From Chloroflexota bacterium (GTDB lineage: Bacteria; Chloroflexota; Dormibacteria; Dormibacterales; Dormibacteraceae), in the NCBI GenBank assembly GCA_005880175.1, contig VBJR01000285.1, forward strand, positions 1 to 5,211: DNA of 5,211 nucleotides, written 5' to 3'. Below the pieces are notes generated by a model. It was not told the origin of the DNA, searched no databases, and saw only the letters and a list, made by a program, of their open reading frames with translations. The translations under genes were made by a program, and so were the position numbers. Positions 1-5,211 of the stretch are shown here, in pieces; the stretch's first letter is position 1; each line of letters begins with the position of its first letter.

Positions 1-305
1 TCGCCGAACTCGCGCTGGAAGTCGCGGAACTTCTGGTTGCTCAGCGCCTTGAGGGGCGTCGTGTAGATCACCTTCGTGCCCTCGCGGCGGGCCCGGAAGT
101 TGCAGTAGTCGGCCACGACGGTCTTGCCGCTGGAGGTGGGGGCGCTGACGAGGACGCCGCGATGGGTGTCCAGCTTTTCGATCGCCTCGACCTGGAACGG
201 GTCCAGCGGCCAGGGCCGGGTGGCGCGGAACTCGTCCAGCGAGCTGCGGGTCTCGGTCTCGATGCGGATGATGCTACAAGGACGCGCGTATGAAGGGCCT
301 CGCAT
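1..305 (-). CDS. SKI2-like (HelY-type) DEAD-box helicase, N-terminal part, cut by window start
   Basis: This is the amino end of a superfamily 2 ATP-dependent helicase of the SKI2/Mtr4/HelY group, likely cytoplasmic and acting on RNA or structured nucleic acid. Read from the complement of 305, 101 codons are open. Visible in order are a Q-motif-like PLDPFQVEAI (residues 33-42), a Walker A motif APTSSGKT (55-62) with K61 for ATP binding, and motif Ia TTPLKALSNQK (82-92). That last string is highly characteristic of this group. The DEAD/H box, helicase C domain and the rest lie beyond base 1. ATG at 305-303 is the only ordinary start codon before the Q motif. However, the first ten codons are rich in A/T-ending triplets (CGA, CCT, TCA, CGT, TGT), unlike the G/C-ending codons from about base 275 downward. 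The true start may therefore be nearer 272-269 and non-canonical. The gene is divergent from the CoA-transferase. Family assignment is firm; the start and exact role are not. Confidence 0.88.
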   Translation of the reverse strand, partial: MRGPSYARPCSIIRIETETRSSLDEFRATRPWPLDPFQVEAIEKLDTHRGVLVSAPTSSGKTVVADYCNFRARREGTKVIYTTPLKALSNQKFRDFQREFG

Positions 306-345
306 GCCAGGCCACGCGGCTCCACGGCGTACGCTAGCGAGAATC
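306..345. promoter_or_regulatory. Short divergent spacer with candidate back-to-back promoter elements
   Basis: Only about 40 bases separate the helicase ATG from the chosen transferase GTG, so any promoters for the two divergent genes must sit here or reach into the coding ends. The 8-base palindrome CGCTAGCG (332-339) overlaps a TANNNT box on each strand: TACGCT at 330-335 on plus and TAGCGT at 336-331 on minus. The plus box would place a transcript start only a few bases before GTG 346, giving a nearly leaderless message. I see no convincing -35 hexamer on either strand, so the promoter reading is tentative. Confidence 0.25.
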
Positions 346-1545
346 GTGACCCAGGACGAGTCGAACCCCGCCCCTCAGCCGCTCGCCGGCGTCCGTGTGC
401 TCGATCTCACGCACGCCCTCGCGGGCCCCTTCTGCACGATGCTGCTCGGCGACCTGGGCGCGGACGTGATCAAGGTGGAGTCGCCCGGCGACGGCGACCA
501 CTCGCGCCGGTGGGGCCCGCCGTTCGTGAACGGCGAGTCGTCCTACTTCCTCTCCGTGAACCGGAACAAGCGGAGCGTGGCGCTCGACCTGAAGCTCGAC
601 GCCGGCCTGCGCGCGGCGATCGACCTGGCGCTGGCCAGCGACGTGCTGGTCGAGAACTTCCGGCCGGGGACGGCGAAACGGCTCGGGCTGGGCTGGGAGA
701 CGCTGCACGAGCGCCGGCCCGAGCTCGTGTACGCGTCGATCAGCGGCTTCGGCCAGGGCCGGCCCGCGCTGGCCGGCTACGACCAGATCGCGCAGGGCAC
801 GTCGGGGCTCATGAGCATCACGGGCGAGCCGCAGGGTCACCCGGTCAAGAGCGGCGTCCCGGTGGGCGACATCGTTTCGGGCATGTTCGCGGCGCACGCG
901 ATCCTGGCCGCGCTGTACGAGCGCGAGCGCACGGGCGCTGGCAGGTACGTGGACGTGGCGCTGAACGACAGCCTGCTCGCGATCCTGACGTACCAGGCCG
1001 GCCGCTACTTCGCCACGGGGACGCCGCCGGGCCGCGACGGCAACCACCACCCGACGGTGGCGCCGTACGGCACGTTCGCGACCCGCGACGGCCACCTGAA
1101 CCTGGCCGTCGGCTCGGACGAGCAGTACCGCCGGTTCTGCGAGGCGCTCCAGGCCCCGGAGCTGGCGGCCGACCCGCGCTTCGCGACCAACGCGGACCGC
1201 CAGGCGGCGCGGGCGGTGCTGACGGTCGAGGTGGAGCGCCGGCTGACCAGGCGCTCGACCGGCGAGTGGCTGGCCCGCATGGAGGCGGCGGGCATCCCGG
1301 CCGGCCCGATCCTGGACCTGGCGACGGCGTTCTCGGACCCGGTCGCGGTGGAGCGCGACATGCGCGTGGAGGTGGAGCACCCGGTCGCGGGCGGCATCGG
1401 CCAGGTCGGCTCGCCGTGGAAGCTGGACGGCCGCTCGTCGCCGATCAGGCTGGCGCCCCCGTTGCTCGGCCAGCACACCGAGGAGGTGCTGACCGGGGTG
1501 CTGGGCTACACCGCGGAGCAGGTAGCGGCAGTCCGCCCGGACTGA
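346..1545 (+). CDS. CaiB/BaiF family III CoA-transferase
   Basis: This is a cytoplasmic enzyme of the family III CoA-transferases, which move CoA between carboxylic acids through an aspartyl-CoA intermediate. The protein of about 399 residues is a normal family length. Seen in order: PLAGVRVLDLT (12-22), GADVIKVE (38-45), ENFRPG (103-108), YDQIAQGTSGLMSITG (145-160), and VGDIVSGM (173-180), whose Asp175 (codon 868-870) matches the catalytic Asp of formyl-CoA transferase. RTGAGRYVDVALND (195-208) and GNHHPTVAPYGTF (232-244) follow. The glycine-rich loop of true formyl-CoA transferases is not evident near that last segment, so oxalate/formate use is unlikely; the acid substrate cannot be read from the sequence. 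GTG 346 is chosen over ATG 304. The ATG has a fair ribosome site (GAAGGG, 292-297), but codons 304-345 include CTA, AGA and CCA, unlike the gene body, and would give a long N-terminal extension. No neighbour reveals the pathway. Confidence 0.9.
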   Translation: MTQDESNPAPQPLAGVRVLDLTHALAGPFCTMLLGDLGADVIKVESPGDGDHSRRWGPPFVNGESSYFLSVNRNKRSVALDLKLDAGLRAAIDLALASDVLVENFRPGTAKRLGLGWETLHERRPELVYASISGFGQGRPALAGYDQIAQGTSGLMSITGEPQGHPVKSGVPVGDIVSGMFAAHAILAALYERERTGAGRYVDVALNDSLLAILTYQAGRYFATGTPPGRDGNHHPTVAPYGTFATRDGHLNLAVGSDEQYRRFCEALQAPELAADPRFATNADRQAARAVLTVEVERRLTRRSTGEWLARMEAAGIPAGPILDLATAFSDPVAVERDMRVEVEHPVAGGIGQVGSPWKLDGRSSPIRLAPPLLGQHTEEVLTGVLGYTAEQVAAVRPD

Positions 1546-1553
1546 GTCGCCGA

Positions 1554-1577
1554 CCTTCCTCTCGCGCAAGGGGGAGG
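1554..1577 (+). terminator. Candidate terminator hairpin after CoA-transferase
   Basis: The arms CCTTCCTC (1554-1561) and GGGGGAGG (1570-1577) pair over eight positions, two of them G-U, and T1562/A1569 can add a ninth pair around a six-base loop. The hairpin begins eight bases after the stop codon, the expected place for a terminator. There is no T-run after it, so it may be a weak or U-less terminator, or a 3' end stabiliser. Confidence 0.35.
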
Positions 1578-1607
1578 ACCGTGGGGCAGGCCAACCAGAC
1601 AACTCGC

Positions 1608-1636
1608 TTGACGCGCGCACCGGCGCCATGCATGCT
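1608..1636 (+). promoter_or_regulatory. Weak promoter-like element upstream of operon
   Basis: TTGACG (1608-1613) matches the -35 consensus at five of six positions. It is followed after exactly 17 bases by CATGCT (1631-1636), which matches TATAAT only at A2, T3 and T6. A start near 1643 would put the GNRA hairpin at the 5' end of a long leader for the transporter operon. The -10 is poor, so this is clearly weaker than the promoter at 1786-1814. Confidence 0.2.
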
Positions 1637-1637
1637 G

Positions 1638-1653
1638 CGCCCCGAGAGGGGCG
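1638..1653. other. Perfect GC hairpin with GNRA tetraloop
   Basis: CGCCCC (1638-1643) and GGGGCG (1648-1653) form a perfect six-pair stem closed by GAGA, a GNRA tetraloop in the plus-strand transcript. A second small stem, ACGGC-AGG-GCCGT (1656-1668), follows three bases later. No T-run follows. The structure could be part of a termination region or of a structured leader. Confidence 0.35.
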
Positions 1654-1672
1654 GAACGGCAGGGCCGTGCCA

Positions 1673-1693
1673 TCCCGGGTCCTGGTCCCGGGT
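1673..1693. repeat. Tandem palindromic TCCCGGGT repeats
   Basis: The octamer TCCCGGGT occurs at 1673-1680 and again at 1686-1693, with CCTGG between. The repeat period is 13 bases, and each copy contains the palindrome CCCGGG. Two adjacent dyads upstream of the operon promoter could be a protein binding site, but in a GC-rich genome chance is also possible. Confidence 0.3.
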
Positions 1694-1785
1694 GGTCCGC
1701 ACTAACCCGTGGGAGACGTCGAGGTGGTTAGGCTGAATTGGCGCCGACGGTCGGAGAGGCCCTATGGCCCAACCAATCGGGACTT

Positions 1786-1814
1786 TTGACGTTCCGGGCC
1801 CCGAGATCCATAAT
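1786..1814 (+). promoter_or_regulatory. Sigma-70-type promoter of the peptide transporter operon
   Basis: The -35 hexamer TTGACG (1786-1791) and the -10 hexamer CATAAT (1809-1814) each match the consensus at five of six positions, and the spacer (1792-1808) is the optimal 17 bases. The predicted start is near 1821, giving a leader of about 52 bases before GTG 1873. Such an A/T-rich -10 stands out in this G+C-rich window. It is the best candidate for driving the binding protein and both permeases. Confidence 0.65.
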
Positions 1815-1825
1815 CCGGCGATCTC
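1803..1825. promoter_or_regulatory. Inverted repeat enclosing the -10 box (candidate operator)
   Basis: GAGATC (1803-1808) and GATCTC (1820-1825) are exact inverted copies separated by 11 bases. The dyad centre falls on base 1814, so the -10 box and the predicted transcript start lie inside the repeat. A dimeric repressor bound here would block RNA polymerase. The half sites are only six bases and no regulator gene is in the window, so the operator role is inference. Confidence 0.3.
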
Positions 1826-1831
1826 CGGCCG

Positions 1832-1847
1832 CACCCCTGCCGGGGTG
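1832..1847 (+). promoter_or_regulatory. Leader hairpin just upstream of the ribosome binding site
   Basis: CACCCC (1832-1837) pairs perfectly with GGGGTG (1842-1847) around a four-base loop TGCC. It lies within the predicted 5' untranslated leader and ends eight bases before the Shine-Dalgarno site. It leaves that site free, so it may stabilise the message rather than block translation. Confidence 0.3.
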
Positions 1848-1855
1848 GTAGCGCG

Positions 1856-1863
1856 AAGGGAGG
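1856..1863 (+). promoter_or_regulatory. Ribosome binding site of the solute-binding protein
   Basis: AAGGGAGG (1856-1863) is a strong match to the anti-Shine-Dalgarno sequence. Its GGAGG core ends nine bases before GTG 1873, which fixes that GTG as the start. Confidence 0.7.
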
Positions 1864-1872
1864 GTAGCGTAC

Positions 1873-3594
1873 GTGAGCAAGAACGACGCGGACAGCCAGT
1901 TCGACCGGTTCCTGGATGAATGGTCCCGCCGCGACTTCCTGCGCGGCATGGGTGGCGCGCTCGCCTTCTCGGCCTTCCTGGCCGGAGGCGTCGAGTTCCT
2001 GGAGGCCTGCGGCGGCAACTCCACGCAGAGCAACACCCAGAACGCGGTGAAGGGCGGCCACATCGTCGAAGGCGTGATCTCCGACATCGGCAACGTCAAC
2101 CCGATCTTCATCAACGACACGGCCAGCGCCACGGTCGGCTACCTGGCTTACGCCCGCATGGTCACCGTGGACGCCAATACCGGGAACCTGATACCGGACC
2201 TGGCGACAGCCGTCCCCAAGGTGGACTCGGACCAGGTCTCGTACAAGGTCACGCTGAAGGACAACATCAAGTGGTCCGACGGCCAGCCGATCACGGCCGA
2301 CGACGTCGTCTACACGTACCAGCTCATGTACGACCCGCAGTACAAGGCGGTGACGTCCCGGTACCGCTCCCAGCTCGAGCAGCACCTGGAGAGCGTCACG
2401 GCGGTGGACCAGAGGACGGTCGTCTTCAAGACCAAGGGCCCGTACGCGCCGTTCATCATCAGCTTCATCAACTTCGCGATCCTGCCCAAGCACGTCTGGT
2501 CCACGCTCCAGCCGGCCGCCATCAACTCGAGCCCGATGAACCAGGTCCCCACCGTGGTCAGCGGCGCCATGATCCCGGTCAAGTGGGACAAGGGCACGCA
2601 GTACCAGATGAAGCGCAACGACCTGTACTACAAGGGCAAGACGTACCTGGACAGCTACTACTTCAAGGTCGTCGCCGACGCCGTGCAGGTCGCCAACCAG
2701 CTGAAGACCGGTGAGATCGACGTCGGTCAGCCGGACCTCAGTCAGTGGGACTCCCTGGCCAACGTCCAGAACATCGATCGCCTGAGCTACGTGGCGCCGG
2801 CGTTCGACTACTACATCCAGAACCTGGACCCGGCCAAGACCCCGAAGGCGGCCATCTTCGGCGACGCCCAGGTCCGCAAGGCGCTGCTGACCGCGCTCGA
2901 CCGGAAGGCGGTGGCGCAGCGAGTGTACTTCGGCCTCGCCGCCCCCGCGGACTCCTCGGTCAGCGGGGCCCAGTGGGTCCACACCACGCCCAAGACGCAG
3001 TACCCGTTCAACCTGGCCAAGGCCAACCAGATGCTCGACGCGGCCGGCTGGACCAAGGGCGCGGACGGCATCCGGGCCAAGAACGGCGTGCGCATGGAGT
3101 GGGAGCTGCGCACCAACACGGGCAACAAGGTGCGCGAGACGCTGATCACCGTGCTCGCCGACCAGTGGAAGCAGGTCGGCGCCAACGTCACCACCAACCC
3201 GGTGCAGTTCCCGCAGCTCGTCACCCAGCTCAGCCAGACGCGCGAGTTCGAGATGATCCTGCTCGGCATCTCCGAGGGCCTGGACCCGGACACGACCCAG
3301 CTCTGGAGCTCGAAGTCGATCGGCGGCGGGGCGCTGAACGGTGCCGCCTACAAGAACCCCAAGGTGGACGACCTCCTCGACCAGGCGGTCGTCACGCTCG
3401 ACCGTGAGAAGCGCAAGGGCCTGTACCAGCAGATCCAGGAGATCCTGATGGAGGACCTGCCGGCGCCGCTGATCACCTACCCGAAGGCGGTCTGGGGCGT
3501 CAGCAAGCGCGTCAAGAACTGGAACGTCGGCCCGTGGAACGGGGCCTCGCCGCGGCCCTGGTTCAACACGGTCTACGTCACGGACGGCAAGTAG
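1873..3594 (+). CDS. Tat-exported solute-binding lipoprotein of a peptide-type ABC importer (SBP family 5)
   Basis: This is the extracytoplasmic receptor of a Dpp/Opp-type ABC importer. It binds the solute, typically peptides, nickel or other ligands in this family, and presents it to the membrane permeases. The 573 residues are normal for the family. The N-terminus has a twin-arginine motif SRRDFLR (18-24), a hydrophobic stretch (about 25-40) and a lipobox-like LEAC ending at Cys46, so it is probably exported folded by Tat and lipid-anchored. Glu at the -2 lipobox position is unusual. Family landmarks are TGNLIPDLA (103-111), IKWSDGQPITADDVVYTY (132-149), ILPKHVW (203-209), RKALLTALDR (near 335-344), LDAAGW (near 388-393) and EFEMILLGISEGLDPD (near 458-473). 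GTG 1873 is supported by a strong ribosome site, and the gene is preceded by a good promoter. Two permease genes follow in the same direction. The ligand cannot be told from sequence alone. Confidence 0.93.
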   Translation: MSKNDADSQFDRFLDEWSRRDFLRGMGGALAFSAFLAGGVEFLEACGGNSTQSNTQNAVKGGHIVEGVISDIGNVNPIFINDTASATVGYLAYARMVTVDANTGNLIPDLATAVPKVDSDQVSYKVTLKDNIKWSDGQPITADDVVYTYQLMYDPQYKAVTSRYRSQLEQHLESVTAVDQRTVVFKTKGPYAPFIISFINFAILPKHVWSTLQPAAINSSPMNQVPTVVSGAMIPVKWDKGTQYQMKRNDLYYKGKTYLDSYYFKVVADAVQVANQLKTGEIDVGQPDLSQWDSLANVQNIDRLSYVAPAFDYYIQNLDPAKTPKAAIFGDAQVRKALLTALDRKAVAQRVYFGLAAPADSSVSGAQWVHTTPKTQYPFNLAKANQMLDAAGWTKGADGIRAKNGVRMEWELRTNTGNKVRETLITVLADQWKQVGANVTTNPVQFPQLVTQLSQTREFEMILLGISEGLDPDTTQLWSSKSIGGGALNGAAYKNPKVDDLLDQAVVTLDREKRKGLYQQIQEILMEDLPAPLITYPKAVWGVSKRVKNWNVGPWNGASPRPWFNTVYVTDGK

Positions 3595-3611
3595 CCGGAG
3601 TAGACGAGCCC

Positions 3612-4580
3612 ATGCTCGCCAAGTTCATCGTGCGGAGGGCGCTGGCCGCGATCCCGGTCGTGGTCGGCGTCACCGTGATCACCTTCGTCCTCATGCACAG
3701 CACGGCCGGGGCGTACGTCCCCGGCCTCTCCCTCAACCCCAACCTGACCGCGCAGGAGGTGCAGCTGCTCCGCTCGCAGCTCGGCCTCGACCAGGCGCTC
3801 TGGATCCAGTACCTGAACTGGATCGGGGTCCTCGAGGGCAGCTTCGGCCAGTCGATGGTGGACGGCACGGCGGTGACCAGCCAGGTCTTCGACCGCCTGC
3901 CCAACACCATCCTGCTCACCGTCACGGCGATCCTGATCGGCATCGTGCTGTCGATCCCGCTCGGCGTCATCGCCGCCGTCCGGCGCGGCACCCGCACCGA
4001 CCACCTCCTGACCGGGGTGTCGGTGGCGGGCGTCGCCGTGCCCCAGTTCTGGCTCGGGCTGCTCCTGATCCTGGTCTTCTCGGTCCAGCTGCACGCCTGG
4101 GGCCTGCCGTTCCTGCCCTCGGGCGGCGTGATCACGCCGTTCACCGGCGGGGACCTGATCGACCGGCTGGCGCACCTGCTGATGCCGGCGACCGTCCTGT
4201 CGTTCGTCTACCTCGCCATCTGGTCACGGTTCACGCGGTCCAGCATGGTCGAGGTCCTCTCCCAGGACTACATCCGCACGGCCCGCGCCAAGGGCATGGG
4301 CGACCGCCGGGTGCGGTACGTCCACGCGCTGCGCAACGCCGTCATCCCGCTGGTGACCCTGGTCGGCCTGGAGCTGCCGGGCCTGGTCAGCGGCGGCCTG
4401 GTCGTCGAGGTGGTGTTCAGCTGGCCCGGCATCGGGCTGCTGGCCTACCAGCGCGCCCTCGCCTACGACTACACGATGGTGCTGGGCATCGTGACGCTCG
4501 CGTCGATCCTCGTCGTCGCGGGCAACCTCGTGGCCGACGTCCTGTACGCGGCCCTCGATCCGAGGATCCGGCTGGCATGA
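3612..4580 (+). CDS. ABC importer permease, DppB/OppB type
   Basis: This is an inner-membrane permease subunit that should pair with the DppC-type protein to form the translocation pore. At 322 residues it has the usual length. Hydrophobic segments are seen at about 10-29, 98-123, 133-158, 186-205, 245-268 and 287-313. Family landmarks include FIVRRALAAIPVVVGVTVIT (5-24), the SFGQS segment before RLPNTILL (95-102), and the cytoplasmic EAA loop DYIRTARAKG (219-228) with HALRNAVIP (238-246), which docks on the ATPase. VVFSWPGIG (267-275) is also typical. After the first membrane segment the common PGDP-like stretch reads HSTAGAYVPG, a mild departure. ATG 3612 begins 17 bases after the binding-protein stop, with GGAG at 3597-3600 as the likely ribosome site. 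An upstream in-frame extension into the binding-protein gene is not needed. It shares the operon promoter. Confidence 0.93.
   Translation: MLAKFIVRRALAAIPVVVGVTVITFVLMHSTAGAYVPGLSLNPNLTAQEVQLLRSQLGLDQALWIQYLNWIGVLEGSFGQSMVDGTAVTSQVFDRLPNTILLTVTAILIGIVLSIPLGVIAAVRRGTRTDHLLTGVSVAGVAVPQFWLGLLLILVFSVQLHAWGLPFLPSGGVITPFTGGDLIDRLAHLLMPATVLSFVYLAIWSRFTRSSMVEVLSQDYIRTARAKGMGDRRVRYVHALRNAVIPLVTLVGLELPGLVSGGLVVEVVFSWPGIGLLAYQRALAYDYTMVLGIVTLASILVVAGNLVADVLYAALDPRIRLA
4562..4566 (+). promoter_or_regulatory. Likely ribosome binding site of the DppC-type gene, inside the end of the DppB-type gene
   Basis: GAGGA (4562-4566) lies ten bases before ATG 4577. It supports this start, which overlaps the previous stop as ATGA, and suggests translational coupling of the two permeases. 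Confidence 0.4.
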
Positions 4581-5211
4581 TCGGTCAGGGAACGGTCGAA
4601 GAGCTCCAGCTGACCGGCGCGATGGAGGCGGGCGTCGCCGGGCGCCCCGCCCGCAGCTACTGGTCGGAGTCGCTGGAACGCATGCGCGGCAACCGCGTCG
4701 GGATGATCGCCGGCTACGCGATCCTCTTCCTGGCGGTGGTCGCGGTCCTGGCGCCGCTGGTCTCCCAGTTCGTCACGCACTACGACCCGACGCGGCAGGA
4801 CCTGGACAGCCAGTTCATGGGCCCGAGCGTCCAGCACTGGCTGGGCGCCGACGAGACCGGCCGCGACACGTTCACGCGGCTGGTCTGGGGGGCGCGCGTC
4901 TCCCTCGGGGTCGGCTTCCTGACGGTCGCGATGCAGATCCTGTTCGGCGGCGGCGTCGGCCTGCTCGCCGGCTTCTTCGGGGGCTGGGTGGACAACGTCC
5001 TGATGCGGTTCGTGGACATGGTCCTGGCGATCCCGGCCATCTTCCTCTTCATCCTCATGAGCATCCTGTTCACGCCCAACACGCTGACGCTGTCCGCGAT
5101 CATCGCGTCGGTGGGCTGGGGCGGTGTGGCCAGGCTGGTCCGGGGTGAGGTGCTCTCGGTGCGCAACCGGGACTTCATGCTGGCGACGCGCTCGCTGGGG
5201 GCGTCGAACGG
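4577..5211 (+). CDS. ABC importer permease, DppC/OppC type, cut by window end
   Basis: This is the second membrane permease of the importer and partner of the DppB-type subunit. There are 211 complete codons before the window edge, about two thirds of a usual DppC. A cytoplasmic N-terminal stretch of about 40 residues contains RSYWSESLERMRGNRVGMIA (26-45), like the OppC N-terminal domain. A first membrane segment follows (about 43-66), then the hallmark LGADETGRDTFTRLVWGAR (89-107) and further hydrophobic segments at about 109-133 and 145-167. The EAA loop begins at VRGEVLSVRNRDFMLATRSLGAS (188-210), where the sequence is cut. ATG 4577 overlaps the DppB-type stop by four bases (ATGA), a normal arrangement for stoichiometric subunits. 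ATG 4622 is a possible but less well-placed alternative. The remaining membrane segments and probably the DppD/DppF-type ATPases lie beyond the window. Confidence 0.93.
   Translation, partial: MIGQGTVEELQLTGAMEAGVAGRPARSYWSESLERMRGNRVGMIAGYAILFLAVVAVLAPLVSQFVTHYDPTRQDLDSQFMGPSVQHWLGADETGRDTFTRLVWGARVSLGVGFLTVAMQILFGGGVGLLAGFFGGWVDNVLMRFVDMVLAIPAIFLFILMSILFTPNTLTLSAIIASVGWGGVARLVRGEVLSVRNRDFMLATRSLGASN

Larger units (their letters stand above)
1546..1872. other. Structured intergenic region between CoA-transferase and transporter operon
   Basis: This 327-base gap contains no convincing gene. From left to right it holds a hairpin just after the transferase stop (1554-1577), a weak promoter-like TTGACG-N17-CATGCT (1608-1636), a perfect GNRA-capped hairpin (1638-1653), a small ACGGC-AGG-GCCGT stem (1656-1668) and two TCCCGGGT copies 13 bases apart (1673-1693). 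It continues with an 11-base palindrome CCGACGGTCGG (1744-1754), the operon promoter (1786-1814), a dyad over its -10 box and a leader hairpin before the ribosome site. The base composition is more mixed than in the flanking genes. Confidence 0.6.

Noticed and set aside
68..325. Minus-strand 85-codon frame beginning GTG 325
   Set aside because: It is Ser/Arg/Pro-rich and out of frame with the helicase motifs APTSSGKT and TTPLKALSNQK, which lie in the neighbouring minus-strand frame.
124..345. N-terminal extension of the CoA-transferase to TTG 124 or ATG 304
   Set aside because: The extension from 124 is antisense to conserved helicase coding sequence. The part from 304 has atypical A/T-ending and rare codons and gives an N-terminus longer than the family's.
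334..1629. Long open frame on the minus strand opposite the CoA-transferase (431 codons)
   Set aside because: It is Arg/Ala/Val-rich low-complexity translation with no recognisable motif, lies exactly opposite a canonical enzyme, and is expected from strong G/C third-position bias.
1628..1705. 25-codon ORF beginning ATG CAT GCT in the intergenic region
   Set aside because: It has no Shine-Dalgarno sequence, its ATG falls within the weak -10 region of the only nearby promoter candidate, and its codons simply follow the hairpins.
510..1736. Overlapping plus-strand frame of 408 codons
   Set aside because: It is Arg/Gly/Pro-rich and in a different frame from the family III CoA-transferase, with no recognisable motif.
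1546..1872. tRNA, riboswitch or transposon remnant in the intergenic region
   Set aside because: I found no cloverleaf with a T-loop, no recognisable riboswitch core, no terminal inverted repeats with a transposase fragment, and no regularly spaced repeats.
1762..2982. Long open frame on the minus strand opposite the binding protein (406 codons)
   Set aside because: It runs antisense to a clear SBP family 5 gene, is rich in Val/Arg/Asp repeats with no domain, and crosses the operon promoter.
3534..3611. Upstream extension of the DppB-type permease into the binding-protein gene
   Set aside because: It would overlap the end of the binding protein by 61 bases, and ATG 3612 with its own ribosome site gives the standard N-terminus.

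Overview
The window is very G+C-rich. Coding third positions are almost all G or C, GTG is used as a start codon, and Shine-Dalgarno sites are of the GGAGG type. It carries a SKI2/HelY-type helicase, a family III CoA-transferase and a Tat-targeted lipoprotein of a peptide-type ABC importer. This mix suggests a high-G+C terrestrial bacterium of the Actinomycetota, or a similar lineage such as high-G+C Chloroflexota or Dormibacterota. That placement is inference; no marker gene in the window fixes the phylum.

Layout. (1) Bases 1-305, minus strand: the N-terminal ~101 codons of a superfamily 2 SKI2-like DEAD-box helicase, cut by the window start. (2) Bases 346-1545, plus strand: a complete CaiB/BaiF family III CoA-transferase, divergent from the helicase across a very short spacer. 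(3) Bases 1546-1872: a 327-base intergenic region. It holds a hairpin just after the transferase stop, further GC-rich hairpins and tandem CCCGGG elements, and a clear sigma-70-type promoter (TTGACG-N17-CATAAT) whose -10 box sits inside an inverted repeat. (4) Bases 1873-5211, plus strand: the first three genes of a peptide/nickel-type (Dpp/Opp) ABC import operon. These are a Tat-exported solute-binding lipoprotein, a DppB-type permease and a DppC-type permease that runs off the window end.

How the genes work together. The binding protein should capture a solute (peptide, or another ligand of SBP family 5) outside the membrane and hand it to the DppB/DppC heterodimer. The ATPases are not in the window and probably follow downstream. 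Spacing is tight (17 bases between the binding protein and dppB, a 4-base ATGA overlap between dppB and dppC), so the three genes are read as one transcript from the promoter at 1786-1814. The helicase and CoA-transferase have no visible functional link to the transporter.

I see no mobile element, CRISPR array, tRNA, rRNA or clearly new system here. The points most worth a second look are the dyad over the operon promoter, the structured intergenic region, the ambiguous start codons in the helicase/transferase spacer, and the unusual lipobox of the binding protein.
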